In this document: positions 1 to 7,704 of the stretch, one piece after another
How the letters are laid out: each line of letters opens with the position of its first letter
How positions within the stretch are numbered: position 1 is the stretch's first letter
NCBI GenBank assembly: GCA_028717105.1
Contig: JAQUOM010000002.1
Span: 1-39,965 of the forward strand
Length of the DNA: 39,965 nucleotides
Direction: 5' to 3'
From: Candidatus Omnitrophota bacterium
Lineage (GTDB): Bacteria; Omnitrophota; Gorgyraeia; Velamenicoccales; Velamenicoccaceae
Program-made: the position numbers and the translations under genes
The notes under the pieces: model-generated
Databases searched by the model: none
Told to the model about the DNA's origin: nothing
What the model saw: the letters and a program-made list of their open reading frames with translations, nothing else

Positions 1-1072
1 CGGCCAGGGCAAAGACCTTGGTGCCCTTGCTCTTCTCGGTGCCGATCGAGCGGAACCATTCCGGGGTATCCAGGATGACGACCGGGACATTGGCTAAAGT
101 TTCGACGTTGTTGATCACCGTCGGTTTACCCCACAGACCGGATACGGTCGGGTAGGGCGGCCGCGGCCGCGGCATCCCGCGATCCCCCTCGATGGATTTG
201 ATCAGCGCCGTCTCCTCGCCGCACACGAAAGCGCCGGCGCCAAGCCGGATTTCGATATCGAAATCCATCGGGGATCCGAAAATATGCTTGCCCAGGAACC
301 CGGCGGCGCGTGCGACTTCGATGGCCTTGGTCAACCGTTCGACCGCCAGGGGATACTCGGCGCGGATGTAGACGAATCCGCGTGTGGCGCCGATGGCGTA
401 GGCCCCGAGCATCATGCCTTCGAGCACCGTGTGCGGGTCGCCCTCGATCGTGCTGCGATCCATGAAGGCGCCGGGGTCTCCCTCATCGGCATTACAGATA
501 AGAAATTTTTCAGTTGTTTTCTGGCGGGCCGTCAATTCCCACTTGATGCCGGTGGGAAAACCGGCGCCGCCGCGGCCCCTCAAACCCGACTTCTTGACCT
601 GGGCGATGACCTCTTCCGGGCGCATCTCCGTCAAGACTTTAGCCAAGGCCTCATAACCGCGCACAGATAAATAATCATCGATCTTTTCAGGATCAATGAT
701 ACCGCAATTTCTCAGGACGATGCGCATCTGCCTGCCGAAAAAATTCACATCCCCAAAGACACGGAAAAACCTGTTATACAGATGGTCCTCATCTATGCTC
801 AACCGCGCCACCGGCCTCTTCTTCAGGATATGGCCCTCGATGATCTCCGGGATGTCCTGTATCCCGACATTCCCGTAAATCGTGTATTGGGGATTGATAA
901 CCATGATAGGCCCCTTGGCGCACATCCCCAGGCACCCCGAAAGATGGATGCTCACCCGGCCCGAAAGCTCATGCTTGGCCAGCTCCGCTTCAATCGCCGC
1001 TTCCAATTCTTTGGACCTCTTGTGGATACAGGTCGGTCCGTCGCATAATGTAATCACGTATCGTCTTGGCAT
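1..1072 (-). CDS. hndC: NuoF/HndC/HydB-like NAD(P)H dehydrogenase or hydrogenase flavoprotein subunit (3' end outside window)
   Basis: This is the FMN- and NAD(P)-binding subunit of a NADH dehydrogenase or electron-bifurcating [FeFe]-hydrogenase, which passes electrons between NAD(P)H and Fe-S clusters. About 357 codons are visible and the C-terminal cluster domain lies off the left edge. Residues 1-90 are a thioredoxin-like 2Fe-2S domain with Cys10, Cys15, Cys47 and Cys51. A NuoF core follows: GLRGRGGAGFPTG near residue 165 (FMN loop), CNADEGDPGAF, and GAGAFVCGEETAL with EGDRGMPRPRPPYP (nucleotide site). The extra N-terminal domain is typical of HydB/HndC and not of Complex I NuoF. The ATG at 1072 follows a GGGAAGGGACGAAG ribosome site. 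It is the fourth gene of the rex operon. The hydrogenase catalytic subunit is expected beyond the window but is not seen. Confidence 0.9.
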   Translation of the reverse strand, partial: MPRRYVITLCDGPTCIHKRSKELEAAIEAELAKHELSGRVSIHLSGCLGMCAKGPIMVINPQYTIYGNVGIQDIPEIIEGHILKKRPVARLSIDEDHLYNRFFRVFGDVNFFGRQMRIVLRNCGIIDPEKIDDYLSVRGYEALAKVLTEMRPEEVIAQVKKSGLRGRGGAGFPTGIKWELTARQKTTEKFLICNADEGDPGAFMDRSTIEGDPHTVLEGMMLGAYAIGATRGFVYIRAEYPLAVERLTKAIEVARAAGFLGKHIFGSPMDFDIEIRLGAGAFVCGEETALIKSIEGDRGMPRPRPPYPTVSGLWGKPTVINNVETLANVPVVILDTPEWFRSIGTEKSKGTKVFALA

Positions 1073-1106
1073 CTCTTCGTCCCTTCCCGCTGATTGTTGT
1101 CACCAG

Positions 1107-1209
1107 GTCACCATGTCACTCGTCACCCGTCGGATTTCCAATAACCAATCACCAACGACCAATCAATAAACAACCAAGGAACAAATTGGAAATTGGTAAT
1201 TGGACATTG
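1107..1209. repeat. AT-rich dispersed intergenic repeat, copy A
   Basis: This lies in the 164-base gap between the hndB-like and hndC-like genes. It contains a GTCACCATGTCACTCGTCAC block, then several CCAAT/ACCAAT units, and ends in AATTGGAAATTGGTAATTGG. Copy B at 12772-12890 matches it almost base for base over about 85 positions. The gap is otherwise featureless apart from the hndC ribosome site. Confidence 0.75.
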
Positions 1210-1236
1210 ATAATTTTCTTGTATCCTGCCGTCTTT

Positions 1237-1596
1237 TCAATGAATAATCCACTCCTTGACCACTTCGCCCTTCTTCAAATGCCGATCGATGATCTGGCGC
1301 GCCATGTCCGGGGTCACTTTGCCGTATTTGATGGGAATCTTGCCCTCCTCCACCACCTCCACCGTCGGCTCGAGGTTACAGCGCCCGGCGCACCCCTTCT
1401 GGCTTAAATAAACATCCGTCAATCCTTCTTTTTTGATCGCGTTCTCAAAAACCTCCATGACATCTTTTGAACCGGCCGCGACCTCACACGTCGCCATGCC
1501 GACATAAACACGCTTCGTCGAAAGATATCCCCTGCTTAAGATACGGTTAATCGCCTCAGCCCTTTTCTTTTTAATTATATCCAATGGCGTCGTCAC
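1237..1596 (-). CDS. hndB: HndB-like thioredoxin-fold 2Fe-2S ferredoxin subunit
   Basis: A 119-aa thioredoxin-like ferredoxin of the HndB type, a small electron-transfer subunit of NADP-reducing hydrogenases. Visible motifs are GMATCEVAAGS (Cys37) and KGCAGRC (Cys69, Cys73), followed by EPTVEV and a C-terminal segment ending GEVVKEWIIH. Only three cysteines are present, one fewer than the four usual 2Fe-2S ligands. The reading frame is open back to a GTG at 1665, but the GTG at 1596 has a near-perfect AAGGAGGTG ribosome site six bases upstream, so I chose it. The gene lies 75 bases after the sensor kinase and 164 bases before the hndC-like gene. Cofactor binding is inferred. Confidence 0.85.
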   Translation of the reverse strand: MTTPLDIIKKKRAEAINRILSRGYLSTKRVYVGMATCEVAAGSKDVMEVFENAIKKEGLTDVYLSQKGCAGRCNLEPTVEVVEEGKIPIKYGKVTPDMARQIIDRHLKKGEVVKEWIIH

Positions 1597-1671
1597 GCTA
1601 AGCACCTCCTTCATTTTGCCCATATCAAGATATTTTTCCCTAAAAGCTCGAACAGGAGACGACACGGCCTC

Positions 1672-3507
1672 TCATCCTACTTCAAACACAAATGCATTGC
1701 CGTTCGGACGCGGCTCTGCCCAAATACTGCCCTCGTGCTTCTCGATGATCTCTTTACTGACAAACAACCCCAGACCCGTCCCCTGGACCACCCTCGTCTC
1801 TTCGCTCTTGAGGCGCGAGAACCTCCGAAAAAGTTTGTCGATCTCCTCCTGTGAAAGAGGACGGCCGTCGTTATAAATCTCGACGCGCACCCGGCTGTCC
1901 GTCCTGGAGGCATCGACGACGATTTGGCCGTCCTTCTGCCCATATTTAACGGCATTCCCGATCAGATTATTGGCGACGATCTGCAAAAGGTCGGCATCGG
2001 CCATGATCTTGAGGCCTGCCGGGACCTTATTGACCACCTGCATCCCCTTGTCAGCCGCCTGCTTGGCAAAGGCGTCCAGGGCTGCGTCCAGCACGTTCTC
2101 CTTTAACAAGATGTCTGCTTTATGGACGACAATCTCGCCTTTTTCGAGACGGCTCAGGTTCAGGAAATTTTTGACGGTCGCCTCCAGGTAATCCAGGTTA
2201 CGCGCCACGGAGTCCAAGGCCTTGCGCTGTTTAAAATTCACCATGCCCAGGAAACCGTCGCGGACCGTGTAAGCGTTCATGATCGTCGAAGACAAGATTC
2301 CTTTAAGCTCATGAGACACAAAGCCGACCAGGTCCAGATAGTTCTTGTTCAAAACGGCCAGTTCTTTATTGAGTGCTTCCAGTTTCTTTTCGCGTTCATC
2401 GATCTTTCCGGCCATATCGTTAAAGGCCTCCGCCAACACGTCGATCTCCCGGACGCGGCTGTTGAACATTCCTATCCTGTGAGATAAATCTCCCTGGGAC
2501 AGACGCCCCGCAGCTACCAACAATTTCGTCAAAGGCCGCGTCATCGCCTGGGCAATGACAAGAGCCAGGGCGATCGCCAATAACGACGCGCAGACAACGA
2601 TTGCCAAAAAACCAAAAAAGATGTTACGCCGCATATCCGTAAAAGGCTTCTCGAGAATCCCGACATACAGGATCCCGATAACCCTACCTTCAATATTACG
2701 GATCGGCTCATATGCCGTCAGGTACCAGTCGGTAACCACGAACGCGCGGTCCAGCCACGTCTGCCCTTCTTCGACGACCTTTTTGTAAACGGTTTCAGAA
2801 ACCCTCGTGCCGATGGCGCGCTCTCCGCTCTTGTCTAAAACGTTAGTCGCGATCCTGACGTCGTCCAAAAAGATCGTCACCGTCCCCGTCGGACGGCCTT
2901 CATACATCTGATCTTCAAAAACGAAATAGCGGATCTTGTCCACCAGGTCGAAATCCCTGTTGACGATCTTGCCGCCGTACATGACGGCCCGCACATGGCC
3001 GGCGCCGTCCAAAAGCGGCTTGGCGTACCCTGCCGCCATCGCGCTATCTAAAACCTTGCGATCCGTAGGCCGGGCTTTCGGCGTCGGCCTGATATTGATC
3101 ACAGACTTCTGGTATAACGATCGGCCCATCTCTTTTAATTCCTGCGGGCCGATGATGCGGGTCGCGGCCAGGGCCTTGCCCTCGAACGCCGCGCGGACAA
3201 CTTCACTGCTGACGCCGCGAAGCCCGCTCCTGTCGACGACCGAAATATAATCCAGGCCGATCTGATCTTTGAGCTTTTCCAGGTCATTGGACGGCCCGAC
3301 GAGGTTAAACGCCAGGCGGATCCTGTCGATCTCCGTGTTGTAGGCCCATCGGGCCACTTTCAGGTCGTTCTTGATCTGTCTCTGCGCCCGCTCGATGATG
3401 TTGCTTTTGATGACGCAATAGCCGAAAATGGCCAGGGATACCGCCAAAAGAAAAATGACGGCGAAAAACGATAAAATAATATTCGTTTTAAGATTTCTGC
3501 TCTTCAT
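1672..3507 (-). CDS. Membrane sensor histidine kinase with periplasmic Cache domain and HAMP
   Basis: A 611-aa sensor kinase. There is one TM helix near residues 10-31, then a long periplasmic region of Cache type (GTVTIFLDD, ATNVLDKSG, ILYVGILEKPF), a second TM near 294-318, HAMP, and a coiled coil. The HisKA helix carries FVSHELKG, with His399 as phosphoacceptor. The HATPase domain shows NNLIGNAVKYG (N box), YNDGRP and GTGLGLF. The frame starts at a TTG (3543), but the ATG at 3507 is the first good start and overlaps the end of rex by 20 bases. Its place between rex and the hydrogenase genes suggests it senses a metabolite or redox signal tied to that pathway. No response regulator is adjacent, and the ligand is unknown. 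Confidence 0.9.
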   Translation of the reverse strand: MKSRNLKTNIILSFFAVIFLLAVSLAIFGYCVIKSNIIERAQRQIKNDLKVARWAYNTEIDRIRLAFNLVGPSNDLEKLKDQIGLDYISVVDRSGLRGVSSEVVRAAFEGKALAATRIIGPQELKEMGRSLYQKSVINIRPTPKARPTDRKVLDSAMAAGYAKPLLDGAGHVRAVMYGGKIVNRDFDLVDKIRYFVFEDQMYEGRPTGTVTIFLDDVRIATNVLDKSGERAIGTRVSETVYKKVVEEGQTWLDRAFVVTDWYLTAYEPIRNIEGRVIGILYVGILEKPFTDMRRNIFFGFLAIVVCASLLAIALALVIAQAMTRPLTKLLVAAGRLSQGDLSHRIGMFNSRVREIDVLAEAFNDMAGKIDEREKKLEALNKELAVLNKNYLDLVGFVSHELKGILSSTIMNAYTVRDGFLGMVNFKQRKALDSVARNLDYLEATVKNFLNLSRLEKGEIVVHKADILLKENVLDAALDAFAKQAADKGMQVVNKVPAGLKIMADADLLQIVANNLIGNAVKYGQKDGQIVVDASRTDSRVRVEIYNDGRPLSQEEIDKLFRRFSRLKSEETRVVQGTGLGLFVSKEIIEKHEGSIWAEPRPNGNAFVFEVG

Positions 3508-4144
3508 GGATCTCAGCAATGGATTTTTCCAGCCCGTTGACAATAAAATAAATCACGGTCTCAAGTTCCAGCACCAGGTTGACATTATTGATGAAGCAGT
3601 CGCTGGACGCCCTCAGGCGGATGGGGGCAAAATTAACGATTCCCTTGATACCGGCCGAAAGCATCAAATCCAGCACCTGCTGGGCGGCGATATCCGGGAC
3701 GGCGATAATGCCGATCCTGATGTGGTTGGCCCGGGAAAAATTTTTCAACTCTTCCAACGGCAAAACCGGGATATCACCCTCTTTGTGGTGATACTTGGCC
3801 GGATCGATATCAAAACACGCCGCGATCTTGACGCCTTCTTTTTCAAACCCCTTATATTTCATCAGCGCTGCGCCGATATTTCCGCCCCCGACAATGACCA
3901 CTTTCTGCTGTTCATTCTTTCCCAAGATATGGTTCAATTTCTCAAGGAGCGCTTCGATCTGATAACCGCCGCGCTTGTTGCCGCAGATACCAAAGAGTGA
4001 AAAATCCTTGCGCACCTGAGATGCCGTCACGCCAACAGCATCTGCCAGATTATCGGAAAAAACCTTCACAAACCCCAGGCTGTGGAGCCTATGAAGGGCA
4101 TTCTTATACCTGAGCAGCCTGATAATACACTTTTTATTGGCCAT
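3488..4144 (-). CDS. rex: Redox-sensing transcriptional repressor Rex
   Basis: Rex is a dimeric repressor that leaves DNA when the NADH/NAD+ ratio rises. The 218-aa protein has an N-terminal winged helix with the recognition stretch TASQVRKDFSLFG. A Rossmann domain begins VVIVGGGNIGAAL (GxGxxG, NAD(H) site), followed by CFDIDPAK, IIAVPDIAAQQV and GIVNFAPIRL, all typical of the family. The ATG at 4144 is preferred over an upstream TTG at 4189, because the extension would run through a Rex operator and the ATG gives the usual family length. No strong ribosome site precedes it. It is the first gene of the operon, with operator copies on both sides of its promoter, so autoregulation is likely. 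Confidence 0.95.
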   Translation of the reverse strand: MANKKCIIRLLRYKNALHRLHSLGFVKVFSDNLADAVGVTASQVRKDFSLFGICGNKRGGYQIEALLEKLNHILGKNEQQKVVIVGGGNIGAALMKYKGFEKEGVKIAACFDIDPAKYHHKEGDIPVLPLEELKNFSRANHIRIGIIAVPDIAAQQVLDLMLSAGIKGIVNFAPIRLRASSDCFINNVNLVLELETVIYFIVNGLEKSIAEIHEEQKS

Positions 4145-4160
4145 AGAAGGAAAATATTTA

Positions 4161-4178
4161 TTGTTATTAAATTCACAA
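4161..4178. promoter_or_regulatory. Rex operator, promoter-proximal copy
   Basis: The sequence is TTGTTATTAAATTCACAA. It fits the Rex consensus of two 7-bp half-sites around 4 bp (TTGTGAA-N4-TTCACAA). It begins just downstream of the predicted transcription start and ends 17 bases before the rex ATG, a good position for repression. Confidence 0.85.
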
Positions 4179-4189
4179 TAACCAAACAA

Positions 4190-4217
4190 AATATACCATA
4201 TATCAGGCCATTGTCAA
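4190..4217 (-). promoter_or_regulatory. Sigma70-type promoter of the rex-kinase-hnd operon
   Basis: On the minus strand the -35 box is TTGACA (4217-4212), with a 16-bp spacer and the -10 box TATATT (4195-4190). Transcription should start near 4183, inside the gap between the two Rex operators. Confidence 0.75.
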
Positions 4218-4224
4218 TATAGTT

Positions 4225-4242
4225 TTGTGAATAATTTCACTA
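4225..4242. promoter_or_regulatory. Rex operator, upstream copy
   Basis: The sequence is TTGTGAATAATTTCACTA, which matches the 7-4-7 Rex palindrome with one mismatch in the right half-site. It ends eight bases upstream of the -35 box. With the site at 4161-4178 it brackets the promoter. Confidence 0.75.
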
Positions 4243-4318
4243 TAAAATGGCCTATTCTTGGACTAAAAGGATCTGCCTTAAAGCGCGGCCAGAAGAGGTT
4301 AAGAAAGGCTATGGGAGA

Positions 4319-5497
4319 TCAGGAAGGAACGGAGCGTCCGGAGCGTCTTAAAAAAACCCAAAAAACGGCAAAAGCAGCGGCTTCCAATAGCCCGACAAAG
4401 AAAAACACAAAGCGGATGTCGCCATCATAAAAAGAACCGACGATAAAACTTCCCAGAAACCAGGCGCCGCCGTAAATCGCATTGAAAAAACCATAAGCGA
4501 AACCTCTTTTCTGAAGATGCGTGAGGTCGGCAACTCCGGCCCGCATGATCGTCTCGTGCATCCCCATGATAATACCCCACATGACGGCGGCGGCAACGAC
4601 CAGGGCGACCGCCGAAGATAAAAATACAAAAAACGGCAGCAAGGCCGTCATAAGAGGAATAAGCCCCAAGGTCTTGAGCCCCCAGCGATCATAGGCGCGG
4701 CCGACGATCAATGCCGCCCCCCCATCGACAGCCATGGCCAGCGCATAGATCAACGGAATCCAGGCATCGGGAAGCAATGCGAGCGTTTTCCAGTGGTAAG
4801 AAATGATCTGGAAGTTCACGAAACCAGCGACACACAAAGAGCTGAAGATCATGTAATGCCAATAGGCTGCGGGCAACTTCGCCTTCTCGTCGGTGTCTTT
4901 GGCGCTTTGGGGAGCCTCGAAATCTTCGGGCCTTTGTGCCTGCGACCTGGCAAATATCAAAGATACTAAAGTGAAAACAGCCGGAATGACCAAAACAGCG
5001 AACCCGAGGCGAAAATTGTCTTTCCAGAAAACGATCCCTGCGAAGAGAAGCGGACCGGCGATGGCGCCGATCTGGTCCAGGGCCTCATGGATGGCGAACC
5101 CCCAGCCGCGGCCGACCTGCTTGGTCGCATACGACAGGATCGTATCGCGCGCCGGAGAGCGGACAGCTTTTCCCACACGCTCCAGAATGATGAATAACGC
5201 TGCAACCTGCCAATGGCCGGCCAGGGCCAAGAGCGGGATCGCAAAAATCAGGCCGTAACCAAGAAACGTCAGAGGCCAGTAAGCGCGCGTCTTGTCGGCA
5301 GCAAACCCGAAAACCAGCCTCAATCCATAACCGAGAAATTCACCCAGCCCGGAAACAAAACCGACCGCGGCGGCGGAAGCCCCCAGAAACGCCAGATAAG
5401 GGCCCGTCATGCTGCGGCCGCCCTCATAGGCGATGTCGCCGAAGAGGCTGACAAGCCCCATGATCATAATGAAACGCATGGCGGAACTTTTATTCAT
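4319..5497 (-). CDS. Major facilitator superfamily transporter
   Basis: A 392-aa, roughly 12-TM permease of the inner membrane. It is hydrophobic throughout, with the MFS loop 2-3 motif GFAADKTR between helices 2 and 3 and RVGKAVRSPARD in the loop after helix 4. The substrate cannot be read from the sequence. It starts at the ATG at 5497, which has no ribosome site. A TATAAT box ends six bases upstream, so the message may begin at the start codon itself. It is probably monocistronic, with the PII terminator upstream and the divergently positioned rex control region downstream. Confidence 0.85.
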   Translation of the reverse strand: MNKSSAMRFIMIMGLVSLFGDIAYEGGRSMTGPYLAFLGASAAAVGFVSGLGEFLGYGLRLVFGFAADKTRAYWPLTFLGYGLIFAIPLLALAGHWQVAALFIILERVGKAVRSPARDTILSYATKQVGRGWGFAIHEALDQIGAIAGPLLFAGIVFWKDNFRLGFAVLVIPAVFTLVSLIFARSQAQRPEDFEAPQSAKDTDEKAKLPAAYWHYMIFSSLCVAGFVNFQIISYHWKTLALLPDAWIPLIYALAMAVDGGAALIVGRAYDRWGLKTLGLIPLMTALLPFFVFLSSAVALVVAAAVMWGIIMGMHETIMRAGVADLTHLQKRGFAYGFFNAIYGGAWFLGSFIVGSFYDGDIRFVFFFVGLLEAAAFAVFWVFLRRSGRSVPS

Positions 5498-5503
5498 AAA
5501 ACC

Positions 5504-5509
5504 ATTATA
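5504..5509 (-). promoter_or_regulatory. -10 box (TATAAT) of the MFS gene, leaderless arrangement
   Basis: A perfect TATAAT on the minus strand ends six bases before the ATG at 5497. The -35 region is weak (TTTATT at a 16-bp spacing). Transcription would start at or within a base or two of the start codon. Confidence 0.5.
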
Positions 5510-5532
5510 CTTGGCGTTGGCCCAAAATAAAC

Positions 5533-5582
5533 AAAAAAGAGGCCTGGGCCGAAAGACCGTTTTCCCGGACCCAAGCCTCTTT
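5533..5582 (-). terminator. Intrinsic terminator after the second PII gene
   Basis: The stem pairs AAAGAGGC at 5536-5543 with GCCTCTTT at 5575-5582, extended by TGGG/CCCA. On the minus strand it is followed by a T run. It closes the ammonium locus; T-rich sequence on the other side could make it bidirectional. Confidence 0.85.
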
Positions 5583-5612
5583 ATCTTTTTTTCCTATGAA
5601 CGAGAAACACAT

Positions 5613-5954
5613 TTACCCGATAGCCACGCTACCGCATTCTTCCGTGCGGATACGGATACACTCTTTTAAGTCCAAGACGAAGATCTTGCCGTCTCCCGTC
5701 TCCCCTGTCTTGGCCCCCTTGACGATTGCTTTGATCGTCGGCTCAACATAGTTCTCGTTGACCGCAATCTCAAGGCGGATCTTGCGCAGGAGGTTCCCCA
5801 TTTCTTTAGCGCCGCGATAAACCTCTGTAACGCCTTTCTGGCGGCCATGGCCTAAAACTTCACTGACCGTCATCAGGTTGATCCCGGCCTCATAGAGCTC
5901 ATCCCGCACCGCCTCAAACCGGCCGGGCTGAACAATAGCGATAATAAGTTTCAT
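5613..5954 (-). CDS. glnB: PII nitrogen regulatory protein, copy 1, lacking Tyr51
   Basis: A 113-aa PII trimer subunit that binds ATP, ADP and 2-oxoglutarate and gates ammonium transport or nitrogen enzymes. Family motifs are [14 protein letters not shown] at the T-loop base and [13 protein letters not shown] (B-loop). Counting against E. coli GlnB, with which it aligns without gaps to residue 51, Tyr46 is present but position 51 is Glu (YRGAKEMG). The classical uridylylation tyrosine is therefore absent. A strong AAGGAGAGGG site precedes the ATG. It starts 33 bases after the Amt gene at 5988-7214, the usual Amt-PII pairing. Signalling through 2-oxoglutarate and nucleotides without uridylylation is inferred. 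Confidence 0.95.
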   Translation of the reverse strand: MKLIIAIVQPGRFEAVRDELYEAGINLMTVSEVLGHGRQKGVTEVYRGAKEMGNLLRKIRLEIAVNENYVEPTIKAIVKGAKTGETGDGKIFVLDLKECIRIRTEECGSVAIG

Positions 5955-5987
5955 GATCGACCCTCTCCTTTCTTGTCTAGAGATCGC

Positions 5988-7214
5988 CTATTCTATGATC
6001 GTATAGGCCCGTTCGTGGTGTTGGCTGAGATCCAAGCCTGCCTCTTCATCATTTTGCTCGATACGGATCCCCATCAACACGTCGATGACCTTATAAATGA
6101 CCAGGGTCGCGATGATGCAATAGGCCAACGTCGCGCCGACCGCGATCAACTGCTTCAAGAACAACTCGGACCCGCCGAAGAACAAGCCGTCCGCGCCGGC
6201 GGCATTCACGGCCCTGGATGCGAAAAGACCGGTAGCCAGAGCCCCCCAAATGCCTCCCACGCAATGAACGCCGAACGCGTCAAGCGCGTCGTCATAACCC
6301 ATCCTGGGCTTGATGATGGTCGCAGCGACATAACAAAAGACGCTGACCGCCAGGCCGATAATGATCGCAGGCACAACACTCACGAAACCGGCGGCGGGAG
6401 TAATCGCCACCAGCCCCGCCACGGCGCCGGACGCCACGCCGAACATCGTCGGTTTACCCACGCGCAGCCATTCGATCACCGCCCAGCTCAGGCCCGCGGC
6501 CGCCGCGGCTGCATGGGTCACGACAAACGCGTTGGCCGCCAGACCATTGGCCCCCAGAGCGCTGCCGGCGTTAAACCCGAACCAGCCAAACCACAATAAA
6601 GCCGTTCCCAAAACGACAAACGGCAGATTGTGCGGGGGCGGAATGCTCTTATCCAAACATTTTCTGCGGCCGATGACAACGGCTGTTACAAGGGCCGCAA
6701 TGCCGGCGTTGATATGGACAACTGTCCCGCCGGCAAAATCCAGGGCGCCGAGATTCCGGATCCATCCGCCGATACCCCAAACCCAATGGCACACCGGGTC
6801 GTAAACAAACGTTGCCCACAAGAGCGTAAAAACGACAAAGGCCGAAAATTTCATACGCTCGGCAAAAGCACCGATGATCAAAGCCGGCGTAATCACTGCA
6901 AACATCGCCTGGAAGATCATAAACGCCATATGCGGGATCGTCGCCGCGTAATCGGCGAACGGTTCCTGGCCGACGCCGTTGAGGCCCGCCCATTGCAGGC
7001 CGCCGATAAAGCTGTTTCCAGGAGCAAACGACAGGCTGTAGCCGAACAAAACCCATTGCAGACTCATCACGCACAAAATAATAAAACACTGCATCAAAAC
7101 ACTCAAGATGTTCTTCCGCCGGACCATGCCTCCGTAAAAAAATGCCAGGCCCGGGGTCATCAGCATGACCAAAGCCGATGAGATCAAAACCCATGCCGTA
7201 TCCCCAGAATTCAT
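5988..7214 (-). CDS. amt: Ammonium transporter Amt, copy 2
   Basis: A 408-aa inner-membrane ammonium channel with 11-12 TM helices, a trimer in this family. It starts directly with a membrane helix (GDTAWVLISSALVMLMTPGL) and has FYGGMVRRKN. The pore histidines lie in GGTVVHINAG and DAFGVHCVGG. The C-terminal tail (KVIDVLMGIRIEQNDEEAGL) is the usual PII-contact region. The ATG has a consensus AAGGAGG site. A 21-bp palindrome at 7229-7249 abuts that ribosome site directly. The gene is followed by PII copy 1. Together with amt copy 1 it gives two complete Amt-PII pairs in tandem. Confidence 0.97.
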   Translation of the reverse strand: MNSGDTAWVLISSALVMLMTPGLAFFYGGMVRRKNILSVLMQCFIILCVMSLQWVLFGYSLSFAPGNSFIGGLQWAGLNGVGQEPFADYAATIPHMAFMIFQAMFAVITPALIIGAFAERMKFSAFVVFTLLWATFVYDPVCHWVWGIGGWIRNLGALDFAGGTVVHINAGIAALVTAVVIGRRKCLDKSIPPPHNLPFVVLGTALLWFGWFGFNAGSALGANGLAANAFVVTHAAAAAAGLSWAVIEWLRVGKPTMFGVASGAVAGLVAITPAAGFVSVVPAIIIGLAVSVFCYVAATIIKPRMGYDDALDAFGVHCVGGIWGALATGLFASRAVNAAGADGLFFGGSELFLKQLIAVGATLAYCIIATLVIYKVIDVLMGIRIEQNDEEAGLDLSQHHERAYTIIE

Positions 7215-7228
7215 AACATTTCCTCCTT

Positions 7229-7364
7229 AATTCCGCCTCTGGCGGAATTAACTCCGCAGCCTACGCAGTCAATTTCAGGAGCAGCCTCTGGCGCTTGCGA
7301 GTAAAATTGACGAGTGGTCAGGCAAGGAGTCTTTGTTCTAATTATCATCCGCCTCGGGCGGAAT
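7229..7364. repeat. Two REP-like CCGCC/GGCGG palindromes upstream of amt copy 2
   Basis: AATTCCGCC-TCT-GGCGGAATT at 7229-7249 is a perfect 9-bp inverted repeat that touches the amt ribosome site. A second, ATCCGCC-TCG-GGCGGAAT at 7347-7364, is nearly the same. The rest of the 283-base gap (7215-7497) shows only a T-rich run on the minus strand near 7418-7440, which may be a weak terminator after the HTH gene. I see no convincing promoter. Confidence 0.65.
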
Positions 7365-7497
7365 GAGACCCTTCGCTGCTTTGAAATATCTCCCGTGACC
7401 TTTTGTTAATCCAATTGAATAAAAAAAATAAAAAAACCCTCCTTTCTATTTTTGAGGCCTTTTAAAAAACCACCCTTCATCACACAGGTTTAAAGCA

Positions 7498-7674
7498 TCA
7501 AATATTCAATCTCTCCTGCACAAGGCGAGCATAAACCCTGTTGATCCTGCCCGTCCTGAACCAACGCTCGATTGTTGCAACCTGGATATCCAGGATGCGC
7601 GATAGGTCGTATAACGTATAGTGCTTCTGCGCTTTTAATATTTGCACCCTCCGTATTAATTCAGGATCTCTCAT
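7498..7674 (-). CDS. 58-aa helix-turn-helix protein between the two Amt-PII pairs
   Basis: A short reading frame beginning MRDPELIRRVQILKAQ and ending ARLVQERLNI. The middle, YTLYDLSRILDIQVATIERW, has the spacing of a helix-turn-helix: a helix, a turn at LDIQ, and a recognition helix VATIERWFRTG. There is no membrane segment and no second domain. The ATG at 7674 follows AAAGG at a good distance and lies 30 bases after the PII stop, so it is probably cotranscribed with porin, amt and PII. I do not recognise a named family. A DNA-binding regulator of the locus is an inference; a stand-alone HTH this small would need to dimerise or work with a partner. Confidence 0.7.
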   Translation of the reverse strand: MRDPELIRRVQILKAQKHYTLYDLSRILDIQVATIERWFRTGRINRVYARLVQERLNI

Positions 7675-7704
7675 GATGACCTTTGCCTTGCGCGCGACGG
7701 GCCG

